In this document: positions 8,187 to 16,540 of the stretch, one piece after another
How the letters are laid out: each line of letters opens with the position of its first letter
How positions within the stretch are numbered: position 1 is the first letter of the stretch
NCBI GenBank assembly: GCA_029778615.1
Contig: JAKOPZ010000051.1
Coordinates: forward strand, 1-51,375
DNA from: Chloroflexota bacterium
Lineage (GTDB): Bacteria > Chloroflexota > Anaerolineae > UBA4142 > SHND01
Reading direction: 5' to 3'
DNA length: 51,375 bases
Notes under the pieces: model-generated
Database searches by the model: none
Seen by the model: the letters and a program-made list of their open reading frames with translations, nothing else
What the model was told of the DNA's origin: nothing
Made by a program: the position numbers and the translations under genes

Positions 8187-9549
8187 ATTCCCCGGTTCGC
8201 TGCGTTTCAAATTGATTGCCGGATTCCTTGGGGTGAGTCTCGGCTCGATTGCGCTTGTCGCCATTCTCAGTTGGGTCGCGGCGACGAGTGAATTTACGCG
8301 CTTTGTGGGACAACAGGCGCAAGACGACTTTGTTGTTTTCGTTTCCAACTATTACGCGACGAACGCGTCCCTCAACGGCGTGGACAAAGCCATTCGCGTA
8401 CGCGTCGAAGTGCCTTTCAACGCGACCACCGACCTGCCCGAGCAGGTACGCTTCTTTCCCTTTGGCTTGGCAACACCCGACGGCGTTGTCGTGAATCCGA
8501 GCGAAGGATATCGTCTCGGCGAACGCGTGCCCGATGAACTCATCGCGACCGGCACCAAGATTTTCCGCGATGGCAAGGTGATTGCCGTCGTCTTGCCGCG
8601 TCCCGCGCCATTCCCGCGCAACCGCGCCCAAGAGCAATTTGTCCAACGCACGTTAAACACCTTTTTAGTTTCCGCCGGCGGCGCGGCAATCGTGGCAATT
8701 ATTTTGGGCGTGGCACTGGCGCGCACCATTACGCGTCCTGTACAAGAATTGACGAACGCGGCGCAACGCATGGCAAAAGGGGAATTGGGACATACCGTGC
8801 GTGTGGAATCGCGGGATGAAGTGGGCGACCTCGCGAACGCATTCAATCAAATGAGTTCGGACTTGAAGCGTTCGGACCAGGTGCGGCGGCAAATGACCGC
8901 CGACATTGCGCACGAATTACGCAATCCGCTCACCGTCATCGGCGGCTATTTGGATGCAATGCGTGTGGGCGATTTACAGCCGACGCCGCAGCGGCTCGAC
9001 GCGGTGTACGACGAGATTCAACATCTCGAACATATCGTCGAAGATTTGCGAACACTTTCGCTCGCCGACGCGGGCGCGCTCGTTTTGAATTGCCAAGAAG
9101 TTTCGCTGCGCGAAATCTTGCAGCGCGTCGCGAACCGTTTTGCGCCGCAAGCGGCGCAGAAAAAAATCGCGCTCCAAGTCAGTGCCGATTCCGCAATGCC
9201 GCTACTTCAATTGGACGAAGCGCGGATGACCCAAGTTTTGGATAATTTGGTAAGCAACGCGCTGCAGCACACTCACGCGGGCGGGCGCATTACGCTCGCG
9301 GCAGAACAAAATGAAGACAACATTTTCTTGCGTGTAAGCGATACGGGTAAAGGAATCAGCCCCGAAGATTTGCCGCACGTGTTTGAACGCTTTTATCGCG
9401 GCGACCGCGCGCGTCCGGCAGAAGAAGGTTCATCGGGATTGGGGCTTGCGATTGCGAAAGCGTTGGTGGAAGCACACGGAGGGAAAATTTCCGTCGCGAG
9501 CGTTTTGGGGCAAGGCACGACCTTTATGATTGAACTGCCTATCTTGTAG
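8179..9549 (+). CDS. Sensor histidine kinase
   Basis: 456 residues from the ATG at 8179, which overlaps the regulator stop codon. Two transmembrane helices (about 14-36 and 160-182) bracket an extracytoplasmic sensor domain of about 120 residues. HAMP follows (about 183-235), then HisKA with H245 in DIAHELRNPLTV. The HATPase domain has the N box (DNLVSNALQHT), the G1 box (DTGKGI) and GLGLAIAKALVEAHGG. All catalytic boxes are intact, unlike the second kinase in this window. Cognate partner of the regulator just upstream. Confidence 0.95.
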   Translation: MIRFPGSLRFKLIAGFLGVSLGSIALVAILSWVAATSEFTRFVGQQAQDDFVVFVSNYYATNASLNGVDKAIRVRVEVPFNATTDLPEQVRFFPFGLATPDGVVVNPSEGYRLGERVPDELIATGTKIFRDGKVIAVVLPRPAPFPRNRAQEQFVQRTLNTFLVSAGGAAIVAIILGVALARTITRPVQELTNAAQRMAKGELGHTVRVESRDEVGDLANAFNQMSSDLKRSDQVRRQMTADIAHELRNPLTVIGGYLDAMRVGDLQPTPQRLDAVYDEIQHLEHIVEDLRTLSLADAGALVLNCQEVSLREILQRVANRFAPQAAQKKIALQVSADSAMPLLQLDEARMTQVLDNLVSNALQHTHAGGRITLAAEQNEDNIFLRVSDTGKGISPEDLPHVFERFYRGDRARPAEEGSSGLGLAIAKALVEAHGGKISVASVLGQGTTFMIELPIL

Positions 9550-9551
9550 CA

Positions 9552-9736
9552 ACTAGTACTACTTTGTCACTTGACAGTCGGGCGATTCAAATCGCGGCAA
9601 CCCAGAGCGAAATCGGCCTCCGCCGATTGAGCTTTTGCATAATTTTGAGCCGTTTCAAGTCTGCGTAGGCAGACTTGGCTATGCGTTGCTGCGATTTCCA
9701 ATCGCCCAAGAGTCAATCTGACAAAGTAGTACTAGT
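9552..9736. mobile_element. 185-bp MITE-like element with ~50-bp terminal inverted repeats
   Basis: Starts three bases after the kinase stop codon. The ends ACTAGTACTACTTTGTCA (9552-9569) and its reverse complement (9719-9736) continue inward as imperfect arms of about 50 bases each. The middle holds two further dyads: AATCGG..CCGATT (9611-9628) and AGTCTGC..GCAGACT (9658-9675). No coding sequence is seen. A non-autonomous insertion element is the best reading; as RNA it would form a very strong hairpin and could stop kinase transcription. Confidence 0.65.
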
Positions 9737-9750
9737 GACGATGAAAAAAA

Positions 9751-9780
9751 AAGAGAGCGAACGCGCGGCGTCGCTCTCTT
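9751..9780. terminator. Bidirectional rho-independent terminator
   Basis: Ten-base stem AAGAGAGCGA / TCGCTCTCTT (9751-9760, 9771-9780) with an A-run on its left and a T-run on its right. It therefore terminates the glycogen operon on the minus strand (eight U after the hairpin) and can also stop plus-strand transcripts. Confidence 0.85.
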
Positions 9781-9791
9781 TTATATTCTAC

Positions 9792-10211
9792 TCATCTCTC
9801 GCGCAATTGGGCAGGGACTTCTTCCACTTCGAGCCGCACACGACCCGTCGCGTTGTAAAACAGTCCGAGCAGCGTCATGACCAATGCGCCGAATACACCG
9901 AGCAGCGCGGCGAGCGCGAGTCCAACCAGCGCAATTCCAAAAACCCCGAGACTCGCGAGATTGGTCAAACTCGCAAGCGCGTCCTGCAATTTCAACACCT
10001 CGACCAAATTGACGCTCAAACGCTGTCCGAGAAAATCAATGCCCACATCGCGCCAACCCGCAATCAATCCGCGCAATGTTTGCACGAGCGTAAAAAAAAT
10101 CCAACTGCACACGAACGCGGGCAAACACGCAATCACGATGCCCGCGACAAAACCCCACTGTGCGAGCGAGCCCAGCGCGATGCGTTTGATAATCAGTGCG
10201 CGCGTTTGCAT
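9792..10211 (-). CDS. Small membrane protein following the glycogen synthase-phosphorylase
   Basis: 139 residues with two long hydrophobic regions (about 15-50 and 85-120) and a charged C-terminus (RLEVEEVPAQLRER). Its ATG begins one base after the upstream stop codon. The two-helix layout with a polar loop and a GLFYNATGRVRLEVEE end resembles DUF3566-type membrane proteins, but that is only a suggestion. Link to glycogen metabolism is by operon position alone. Confidence 0.7.
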   Translation of the reverse strand: MQTRALIIKRIALGSLAQWGFVAGIVIACLPAFVCSWIFFTLVQTLRGLIAGWRDVGIDFLGQRLSVNLVEVLKLQDALASLTNLASLGVFGIALVGLALAALLGVFGALVMTLLGLFYNATGRVRLEVEEVPAQLRER

Positions 10212-10212
10212 T

Positions 10213-13200
10213 TCACTCTGACGTTTCCAAAACTTTCGGCGCGCTCAACATCCCTTCGGTCATGGCGCGTACGTAATACACACAATATTCGCGCAACATC
10301 CGCCGCGTCGAGTACATGGGTGCGAGCGTCACAATGCTTTCTTTGCTTTTTTCGAGCCACGCGTGCGGAATAGCTTGTTCGTCGCGTTGATAGTACAGCG
10401 GGATGATTTCGTTTTCGAGCGTTTCGTAAAACGAGCGCGCGTCGTCGGCATCTTGCTCGGCTTCGGACGCGTACGTTTTGTTCGGGTCGCCAATGGACCA
10501 GCCATTCTTGCCATTGTACCCTTCCGCCCACCAGCCGTCGAGAATACTGAAATTCAGTACGCCGTTTAGCGCGGCTTTTTCGCCGCTCGTGCCGCTCGCT
10601 TCCAAAGGACGGCGCGGAGTATTGAGCCACACATCCACACCCGCAACCAACATGCGCGCATCGTCTATACCGTAATCCTCAAGCAGGACGATTTTTCCTT
10701 CCAATTCTGCATCCAGTGAAGCTTGATACACTGCGCGGATAAACGCTTGCCCGGGCATGTCGGCAGGATGCGCCTTGCCCGCAAAAAGAATTTGCACCGG
10801 ACGCTGCGCGTCGTGCAAAATTTTCTTGAGCCGCGCCGGGTCGTGGAGAAACAGCGTGGCGCGTTTGTATGTGGCGAACCGTCGCGCAAAGCCGATGGTC
10901 AACGCGTTCGGGTCGAGCGCGTGCTGCGCGCGTTCGATGGCGGCACCATTCGCGCCCAGACGCTCGAGTTGTCGCGTCCACACATCGCGCGCAAATTCAA
11001 TCAGCGCGCGCTTGCGCGCGGTTTGAATCGCCCACAATTTTTCGTTTGAAGCTTGACGCAGAGGTTCCCACACCTGCGGGTCGTCGAGGCGCGCGTACCA
11101 ATCTTTGTCGAGCTGTTCATCATACAACGCGTGGCGTTCGGGCGCGAGCCACGTGGCAGTGTGTACGCCGTTGGTGATATAACCAATCGGCGTATCTTGC
11201 GCGTTGGTCTTGAAAACATGCGCCCACATTTCGCGCGACACTTGCCCGTGTAATTTGCTGACGCCGTTGCGCTGGTCGGCGAAACGCATTCCCAAAACGG
11301 TCATGCTGAACAAGCCGTTGTCAGAGCCGAGTTCAAGAAATTTTTCGCGCGCAATTTCCAGCTGCGGATAATACGAGCCGAAATATTTGTCCATCAGGTC
11401 GAACGCGAACGCGTCATTCCCGGCGGGCACCGGCGTGTGGGTGGTAAAAATCGAATGTTGCGCGACTTGTTTCATCGCGTCGTTAAAGGGCATGCCCTTG
11501 GCAACCAACTCGCGCGTCAATTCCAAAACCAAAAACGCGGAATGCCCTTCGTTCATGTGGAACGCGGTAGGTTCCAGACCGAGCGCGCGCAGCACGCGCA
11601 CCCCGCCGATGCCCAACACAATTTCTTGCATGATGCGGATTTCGTTGTCGCCGCCGTACAAACGCGCGGTCAGCACGCGGTCATGCTCCGCGTTAAATTC
11701 CAAATCGGTGTCCATCAAATACAGCGTCACGCGTCCAACTTGAATTTGATAAACTTTGGCATACAGCGTGCGTCCGGGCAAGTCTACAGAAATGATGACC
11801 TCTTTGCCATCCTTGTCACGCGCGGCGAGCGCGGGAACTTGAGAAAAATCGAGTTTGTCATAGCGCGCAATTTGATTGCCTTGCGCGTCAATCTCTTGGC
11901 GAAAATATCCTTGCGGATACAAAAAGCCGATCCCAATCAACGGAATGCCCATGTCGCTCGCTTCTTTTACATGGTCGCCGGACAAGATGCCCAGCCCGCC
12001 CGAATAAATCGGCAGGGATTCGTGAATTCCAAACTCGGCAGAAAAATACGCGACGGATTGTTCTTCGGCGTACGGGTACGTCGCGTTGAACCAGGTCCCT
12101 TCGGCGCGCAGGTATTCTGTAAAATTTTTCAGCACGCGGTCGTACTGCTCCACAAAATCGGCGGTGTTGGCAAGTTGATTCAAGCGTTCGGGCGCGACGA
12201 GACGCAAAAGTTTGACCGGATTGTGTACTGTCTCTTGCCACAGCAAATGGTCAATGCGTTCGAGCAGCGCGGTGGCATCGGGATTCCAGGACCACCACAA
12301 GTTATAGACCAATTCGCCCAGCCCGCTGATGCGCGGCGGCAGATTGCTCATAATTTTCGCGGTGCGCTCGATTTCGCGCGTCAGCGTCGCTTCGCGTTCC
12401 ACGACTTGGGATTTTTGTTCCATCGCCAAATCATACAGATTTAAATACTCTTGCGCGGAATGCGTCCACGACAAGTCCTCACGCATTGCGCGCGCTTGCA
12501 GCCCGCGCCATTCCACCGGACGCGCGAACGTTTCCATCGCGCGCACAGCCGCCGCGTAAAATTCCATCGCCTCCGCGCGGTCAAAAACAAAACCCGTGCC
12601 CGTTTGCGCGGCGACGTTATAGTCTTGTACCGAATCCGCCAAGCCGCCAACGCGATGCACAATCGGAATACAGCCATAGCGCATTGCCAAAAGTTGTGTC
12701 GTGCCGCCGGGCTCGATGCGTGACGGCATCAACAGCATGTCGCCGCCCGAGACAATTTGATGGCGCAGGCGTTCGTCGAACGTTTCCATAAAACGCAGTT
12801 TGCGCGGATACTTTTTTTCCAACGCCTGAAGCGCATCGCGATATTTTTCTTCACCCGCGCCCATGATGACAAATTGGGCGCCTTTGGTCAGCAGCGGCTC
12901 AATGACTTGCATCACCAAATCAAAACCTTTGCTGTCGTTCAAACGCGAAATCATGGTAAACAACGGCGCGTCCGTCTCTTCCAATTGCGCGCGCTGCTGT
13001 AGGGCGCGTTTGTTTGGGACGCGCGCGTCGAGGTGTTCCGCGTCGTACGTGCTGGCAAGCGCGGTGTCGTTCGCGGGATTCGCTTGCGCGTAATCAATGC
13101 CGTTGAGAATGCCGCGCAAACGCGACGCGCGCATTCGCAATATCGGGTCCAATCCTTCGCCAAATTCCGGCGTTTGAATTTCTTGCGCGTACGTGGGGCT

Positions 13201-13860
13201 GACCGTGTTCATGGCATCCGCAAACAAAATGCCGCGCGCCATGAAATTTAAATCGCGGTTGATTTCGGCAGGCATGTTCGGATGAACGATAAAGCCGAAT
13301 TGCGCCAAGCCCGCGATTTCCAAAATGCGCTCGCCAAACGAACCAAAGTACGAGAGGTTGTGAATCGTGTACACCGACGCGACGTGTTGAAAAAACGCGT
13401 CGTGCGCGTACAGCGTTTTGAGCCAATTCGGAATAATCGCCGTTTGCCAATCGTTGACGTGAATAATATCGGGCTGCCATTTCAAATGTGGGAGCATATC
13501 GAGCGCGGCGCGCGAAAAGAGCAAAAAGCGTTCCGCGTCGTCGGGATACATATAAATCCCGTCGCGGTCAAACAGGCGCGCGTTGTCAACGAAATACACC
13601 GGGATATAGGGGTCGAGACTGCCTTGAATGATGCTCACGTTTTCTTGCAAGCTGTCCAGATGCACCGCAAACGATTCGACGACGCGCGGCGAACCATTGG
13701 TTTGAATGACACGATAGCGCGGGAGGGCGACGCGCACATCATGTCCCAAACTTTTGAGCGCGCGCGCCAAATCACTTACCACATCGGCGATGCCGCCGGT
13801 TTTTACAAATGGCGAAACTTCAGAGGCGAGCAACAAAATCTTTAACGGTTTATGTGGCAT
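10213..13860 (-). CDS. Fused glycogen synthase (GT5) - alpha-glucan phosphorylase (GT35)
   Basis: 1215 residues carrying two opposite activities of glycogen metabolism. Residues 1-485 are GlgA: substrate-binding KTGGIADVV near the start, NGID, and the acidic EPGGTTQLLAMRYG motif. After a short linker, about 504-600 match the N-terminal DUF3417 domain of short alpha-glucan phosphorylases (LGELVYNLWWSWNPDA). The phosphorylase follows, with YFSAEFGIHESLPIYSGG, ARRFATYKRA and the cofactor motif EASGTSGEKAALNG; K1095 should carry pyridoxal phosphate. The residue before it is Glu where Met is usual. Both modules look complete. Predicted to add ADP-glucose to glucan and to release glucose-1-phosphate from it, in the cytoplasm. 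Confidence 0.93.
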   Translation of the reverse strand: MPHKPLKILLLASEVSPFVKTGGIADVVSDLARALKSLGHDVRVALPRYRVIQTNGSPRVVESFAVHLDSLQENVSIIQGSLDPYIPVYFVDNARLFDRDGIYMYPDDAERFLLFSRAALDMLPHLKWQPDIIHVNDWQTAIIPNWLKTLYAHDAFFQHVASVYTIHNLSYFGSFGERILEIAGLAQFGFIVHPNMPAEINRDLNFMARGILFADAMNTVSPTYAQEIQTPEFGEGLDPILRMRASRLRGILNGIDYAQANPANDTALASTYDAEHLDARVPNKRALQQRAQLEETDAPLFTMISRLNDSKGFDLVMQVIEPLLTKGAQFVIMGAGEEKYRDALQALEKKYPRKLRFMETFDERLRHQIVSGGDMLLMPSRIEPGGTTQLLAMRYGCIPIVHRVGGLADSVQDYNVAAQTGTGFVFDRAEAMEFYAAAVRAMETFARPVEWRGLQARAMREDLSWTHSAQEYLNLYDLAMEQKSQVVEREATLTREIERTAKIMSNLPPRISGLGELVYNLWWSWNPDATALLERIDHLLWQETVHNPVKLLRLVAPERLNQLANTADFVEQYDRVLKNFTEYLRAEGTWFNATYPYAEEQSVAYFSAEFGIHESLPIYSGGLGILSGDHVKEASDMGIPLIGIGFLYPQGYFRQEIDAQGNQIARYDKLDFSQVPALAARDKDGKEVIISVDLPGRTLYAKVYQIQVGRVTLYLMDTDLEFNAEHDRVLTARLYGGDNEIRIMQEIVLGIGGVRVLRALGLEPTAFHMNEGHSAFLVLELTRELVAKGMPFNDAMKQVAQHSIFTTHTPVPAGNDAFAFDLMDKYFGSYYPQLEIAREKFLELGSDNGLFSMTVLGMRFADQRNGVSKLHGQVSREMWAHVFKTNAQDTPIGYITNGVHTATWLAPERHALYDEQLDKDWYARLDDPQVWEPLRQASNEKLWAIQTARKRALIEFARDVWTRQLERLGANGAAIERAQHALDPNALTIGFARRFATYKRATLFLHDPARLKKILHDAQRPVQILFAGKAHPADMPGQAFIRAVYQASLDAELEGKIVLLEDYGIDDARMLVAGVDVWLNTPRRPLEASGTSGEKAALNGVLNFSILDGWWAEGYNGKNGWSIGDPNKTYASEAEQDADDARSFYETLENEIIPLYYQRDEQAIPHAWLEKSKESIVTLAPMYSTRRMLREYCVYYVRAMTEGMLSAPKVLETSE

Positions 13861-13904
13861 GTCCTTGTTCCTTTAGCTTGTTCCCGTCCGACAGGCACGT
13901 ACAT

Positions 13905-14091
13905 GGAACGCTGCGGCGAGCGTTCCCTACCGCGTGCGTGAATGTATGGAACGAACGCCGTTTCGTTCCCTGTGTACGGAAAACGGAACGCTGCGGCGAG
14001 CGTTCCCTACCGCGCGTGTGAACGTAGGGAACGAACGCCGTTTCATTCCCTGTGTACGGAAAATGGAACTGCGGCGAGCGTTCCCTACCGC
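13905..14091. repeat. 80-bp tandem repeat of palindromes (2.3 copies)
   Basis: Copies start at 13905, 13985 and 14065 (exactly 80 bases apart). Each holds two dyads: GGAACGCT-GCGGCG-AGCGTTCC and GGAACGAA-CGCCG-TTTCGTTCC, the second with small changes. The third copy is partial and runs into the lipoprotein gene, whose stop codon (14087-14085) lies inside it. The array sits between that gene and the glycogen synthase start. Confidence 0.85.
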
Positions 14092-14477
14092 AACAATAGT
14101 TCAACTTTTTGCTCTGCACTGCGCGAAGGATTGCGTTTGCTTTGCACGCGCGCGACGTACTGTCCCGGCTGCCAATCGGGCATCACATCCACTTCGTACG
14201 CCGCGCCGCCTTCAGGGTCCGCCGTGGATTCACCTTCCGGCGTTTTGGTCCCATCGGGACGAATGAAATAAAACGCGATGGGTTCGCCGCCGTCAAAGCC
14301 AAAGCTCACCATGGTCGCGCGCATTCCGGGGCGTAATGTTTTGGGCAGTACGCGCAGCTCAATGGGCGCGGCAGGAGTGCGAATTGGCGACGGTGCGGGC
14401 GTCGGTGTTGCGGATGCGCAACCCAACAGAATTGCACAGGCAATGGAAAGGAAAAGCGCGGAAACAAGTTTCATCAT
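14085..14477 (-). CDS. Small secreted lipoprotein
   Basis: 130 residues. A signal peptide ends in the lipobox AILLGC, followed by a Thr/Pro/Ser linker (ATPTPAPSPIRTPAAP) and a ~100-residue beta-rich domain (RPGMRATMVSFGFDGGEP ... DVMPDWQPGQYVARVQS) that looks Ig-like. The start is one of two adjacent ATGs (14477 or 14474) with GGGGA upstream. No family assigned. The final residues and stop codon are supplied by the palindromic repeat array. Confidence 0.75.
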   Translation of the reverse strand: MMKLVSALFLSIACAILLGCASATPTPAPSPIRTPAAPIELRVLPKTLRPGMRATMVSFGFDGGEPIAFYFIRPDGTKTPEGESTADPEGGAAYEVDVMPDWQPGQYVARVQSKRNPSRSAEQKVELLLR

Positions 14478-14521
14478 CGCCGTAATCCCCAGCGCAACAT
14501 CGGTTGATGTGGTGTCCCGTG

Positions 14522-15541
14522 TCAATACTGCAAATCGTGCGCCACCAGATTCAATAGCGGCAAGCCCGTCAGATACCGACGCAAATTTTCGGCGAACAAT
14601 GTTGCCGCGCGCTCGTCATATTTACCCGTCGCGCCGGAAACGTGCGGCGAAATAATCACATTGTCCATGTGCCACAACTGATGCCCGCGCGGCAGCGGCT
14701 CAATCGTGAACGCGTCCAAGCCCGCGCCCGCAATCCAACCCTCTTTCAACGCAATCACTAACGCGCGGTCGTCAATCAATTCGCCGCGCGCGATATTGAT
14801 GAGCAGCGCGTGGGGTTTCATCGCGCGCAGCTGCGCTTCGCCAATGATTGTGCGCGTCTCGTCCGTCGCGGGCGCGGCAAGCACCAACATATCGCACTCG
14901 CTCACCATCGCGTCAATTTGCTCCGGCGTGTACCATTTTTCCGGAATGCGTCCTTCGGGGTCGCCGACGCCGGGTTCGTTATACCGGCGTCGCGGCGTTT
15001 GCATCGTGCGCCGCATCGCCGTCACGCGCATGTGAAAACCATATTTCGCGATGCGTCCGATTTCGCGCCCGATGCTTCCGTAGCCAATGATGCCGAGCGT
15101 TTTGCCGCGCAGTTCAAGTCCGCTCAACACTTCCCAGCGGTTGCGAAGCCATTCACCGCGTTCTTGCAAGCGCACCATTTTTGGAATTTTCCGCGCGAGC
15201 GCAAGTAGCAGGGCGAATGCAAATTCTCCAATGGGCACCGCGTGAATGCCGCTTGTCGTCGTAACCATAATGTCGGAATCCCAAATCGGATGCCCGCGCA
15301 AATGGTCCACGCCGGCGGAATGCAGTTGGACCCATTTCAGTTTGGGCGCGCGGTGCAGTTCGCGCGGCGGCGTAAAGCAGTAAATGATTTCTTCATTGCC
15401 CTGCACCAGCGGAGAAATATCCTCGCGGTCCTGGCTTGCAGATTGCTGGCGGATTTCGAGACGTGGGGAAACGGTGCGGAGGTCATCCAACAGCCAATCG
15501 CTAAACCGCATCGTCATCAAGACGGGAATGGTGTGACTCAT
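14522..15541 (-). CDS. D-2-hydroxyacid dehydrogenase, NAD-dependent
   Basis: 339 residues from ATG 15541 (MSHTIPVLM). The Rossmann motif is GIIGYGSIGREIGR. The catalytic Arg is in NIARGELIDD, the Glu in DAFTIEPLP and the His in ISPHVSGATG. Compared with usual enzymes there is an insert of about 20 residues after the nucleotide-binding fold (RRTMQTPRRRYNEPGVGDPE), as in the subgroup near glyoxylate/hydroxypyruvate reductases. Substrate not deducible. The lipoprotein gene follows 44 bases downstream. Confidence 0.9.
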   Translation of the reverse strand: MSHTIPVLMTMRFSDWLLDDLRTVSPRLEIRQQSASQDREDISPLVQGNEEIIYCFTPPRELHRAPKLKWVQLHSAGVDHLRGHPIWDSDIMVTTTSGIHAVPIGEFAFALLLALARKIPKMVRLQERGEWLRNRWEVLSGLELRGKTLGIIGYGSIGREIGRIAKYGFHMRVTAMRRTMQTPRRRYNEPGVGDPEGRIPEKWYTPEQIDAMVSECDMLVLAAPATDETRTIIGEAQLRAMKPHALLINIARGELIDDRALVIALKEGWIAGAGLDAFTIEPLPRGHQLWHMDNVIISPHVSGATGKYDERAATLFAENLRRYLTGLPLLNLVAHDLQY

Positions 15542-15700
15542 GCCGCGAATCGAATCGTCGAAAAAAGAATGGCGGCGCAAACGCGTCGCGTGGATTTCGA
15601 CGAAAAAAGATTGAGGAACGTGGGAGAATTCACCCGACGCAACGCACGCAATTATAACGGATGGACGTTGAATCAAGAAACGAGAACCGAAACGTCATGC

Positions 15701-15706
15701 TATAAT
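15701..15706 (+). promoter_or_regulatory. Extended -10 promoter of the CoA operon
   Basis: TGCTATAAT, with the hexamer at 15701-15706. An ATG lies eight bases after the hexamer (15715) but opens only a seven-codon frame; the gene's own ATG is at 15722 without a Shine-Dalgarno sequence. The transcript should have almost no leader. Confidence 0.65.
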
Positions 15707-15721
15707 CTCAACGCATGAACC

Positions 15722-16540
15722 ATGCAAAAGGCATTTAATTCTCCACTTGTTCGGCTCATCAGCATTAGCTTTGTCGCATTTTTCGCCGCGTGTTTCGCGC
15801 TTTTTGCGCTCAATCTTTTTACGCCGCCGCGTCCGCTCGCAGAGCTGCTCCCCACGCGCACTGCGACGCGCCGTCCGCCGCCGACGATTACGCCTGTCGT
15901 GTATCCGCCAACGCCCGAAATCGTTTCGAGGGATGATTTGCGCGCGCTCCAAAATTTTCCGCAGGCGAGCGGCGTCAAGGTCGGTTATGAATATACCGCC
16001 GAAGGGTATGTGCTGACGCCGCCGCTCGACCCCGGCTTTGTGCGCGTGCTCAATCGAGCGTTCACCACATCGGATTATCGCAATCTCACGCTCGATGCGC
16101 TCGCCGCGCCCGCGAAAAATTCCGCGCCGGTCGAATATGGCGTTGTCTTTTGGCATGGCGAAGACGAACAAGGACGCGAACATTTTTTGGCGTTCACCGT
16201 CAGCACCAAATCCACATTTCGTTTGCTCGCGTATGCGCCGGTGGAAAATTCGCAGGACAGTGCGTTCAAGGTCACCGAAATCATTCCGACCACGCAAACG
16301 CTCGCGCTCAAAGTGGATGGCAGCCCGAACCATCTGCGCGTGGATGTACACCCGCGCCGCTTGCTCGCGTACGTCAACGACCAACTTGTCCTCGACACCG
16401 ACGACAAAGTAATCAATGATTGGCGCCTGAGCCGCGAGTGGGACGGTAAAGTGGGCATCATCGCTTTGGCTCTGGATGCGCCCGGCGCGCAAGCGCTCTT
16501 TACGCAATTCGATATTTACGCAGACATCAAAAAGCCATGA
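15722..16540 (+). CDS. Anchored extracytoplasmic protein of unknown function
   Basis: 272 residues. An N-terminal transmembrane helix (about 11-32) is followed by a Pro/Thr-rich linker (RTATRRPPPTITPVVYPPTP) and a globular domain of about 190 residues. HLRVDVHPRRLLAYVNDQLVLD and GKVGIIALALDAPGAQALF recall concanavalin-like (LamG/DUF1080) jelly-rolls, where short repeats describe a ligand-binding beta sandwich; this is tentative. First gene of the operon; its stop overlaps the coaX start (ATGA). Confidence 0.75.
   Translation: MQKAFNSPLVRLISISFVAFFAACFALFALNLFTPPRPLAELLPTRTATRRPPPTITPVVYPPTPEIVSRDDLRALQNFPQASGVKVGYEYTAEGYVLTPPLDPGFVRVLNRAFTTSDYRNLTLDALAAPAKNSAPVEYGVVFWHGEDEQGREHFLAFTVSTKSTFRLLAYAPVENSQDSAFKVTEIIPTTQTLALKVDGSPNHLRVDVHPRRLLAYVNDQLVLDTDDKVINDWRLSREWDGKVGIIALALDAPGAQALFTQFDIYADIKKP

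Noticed and set aside
11437-12444. 335-codon plus-strand frame inside the glycogen synthase-phosphorylase gene
   Set aside because: Antisense to conserved phosphorylase motifs; no motif or ribosome site of its own.
15715-15738. Seven-codon frame as a gene
   Set aside because: Too short to support as a coding gene; kept only as an observation about the operon's 5' end.
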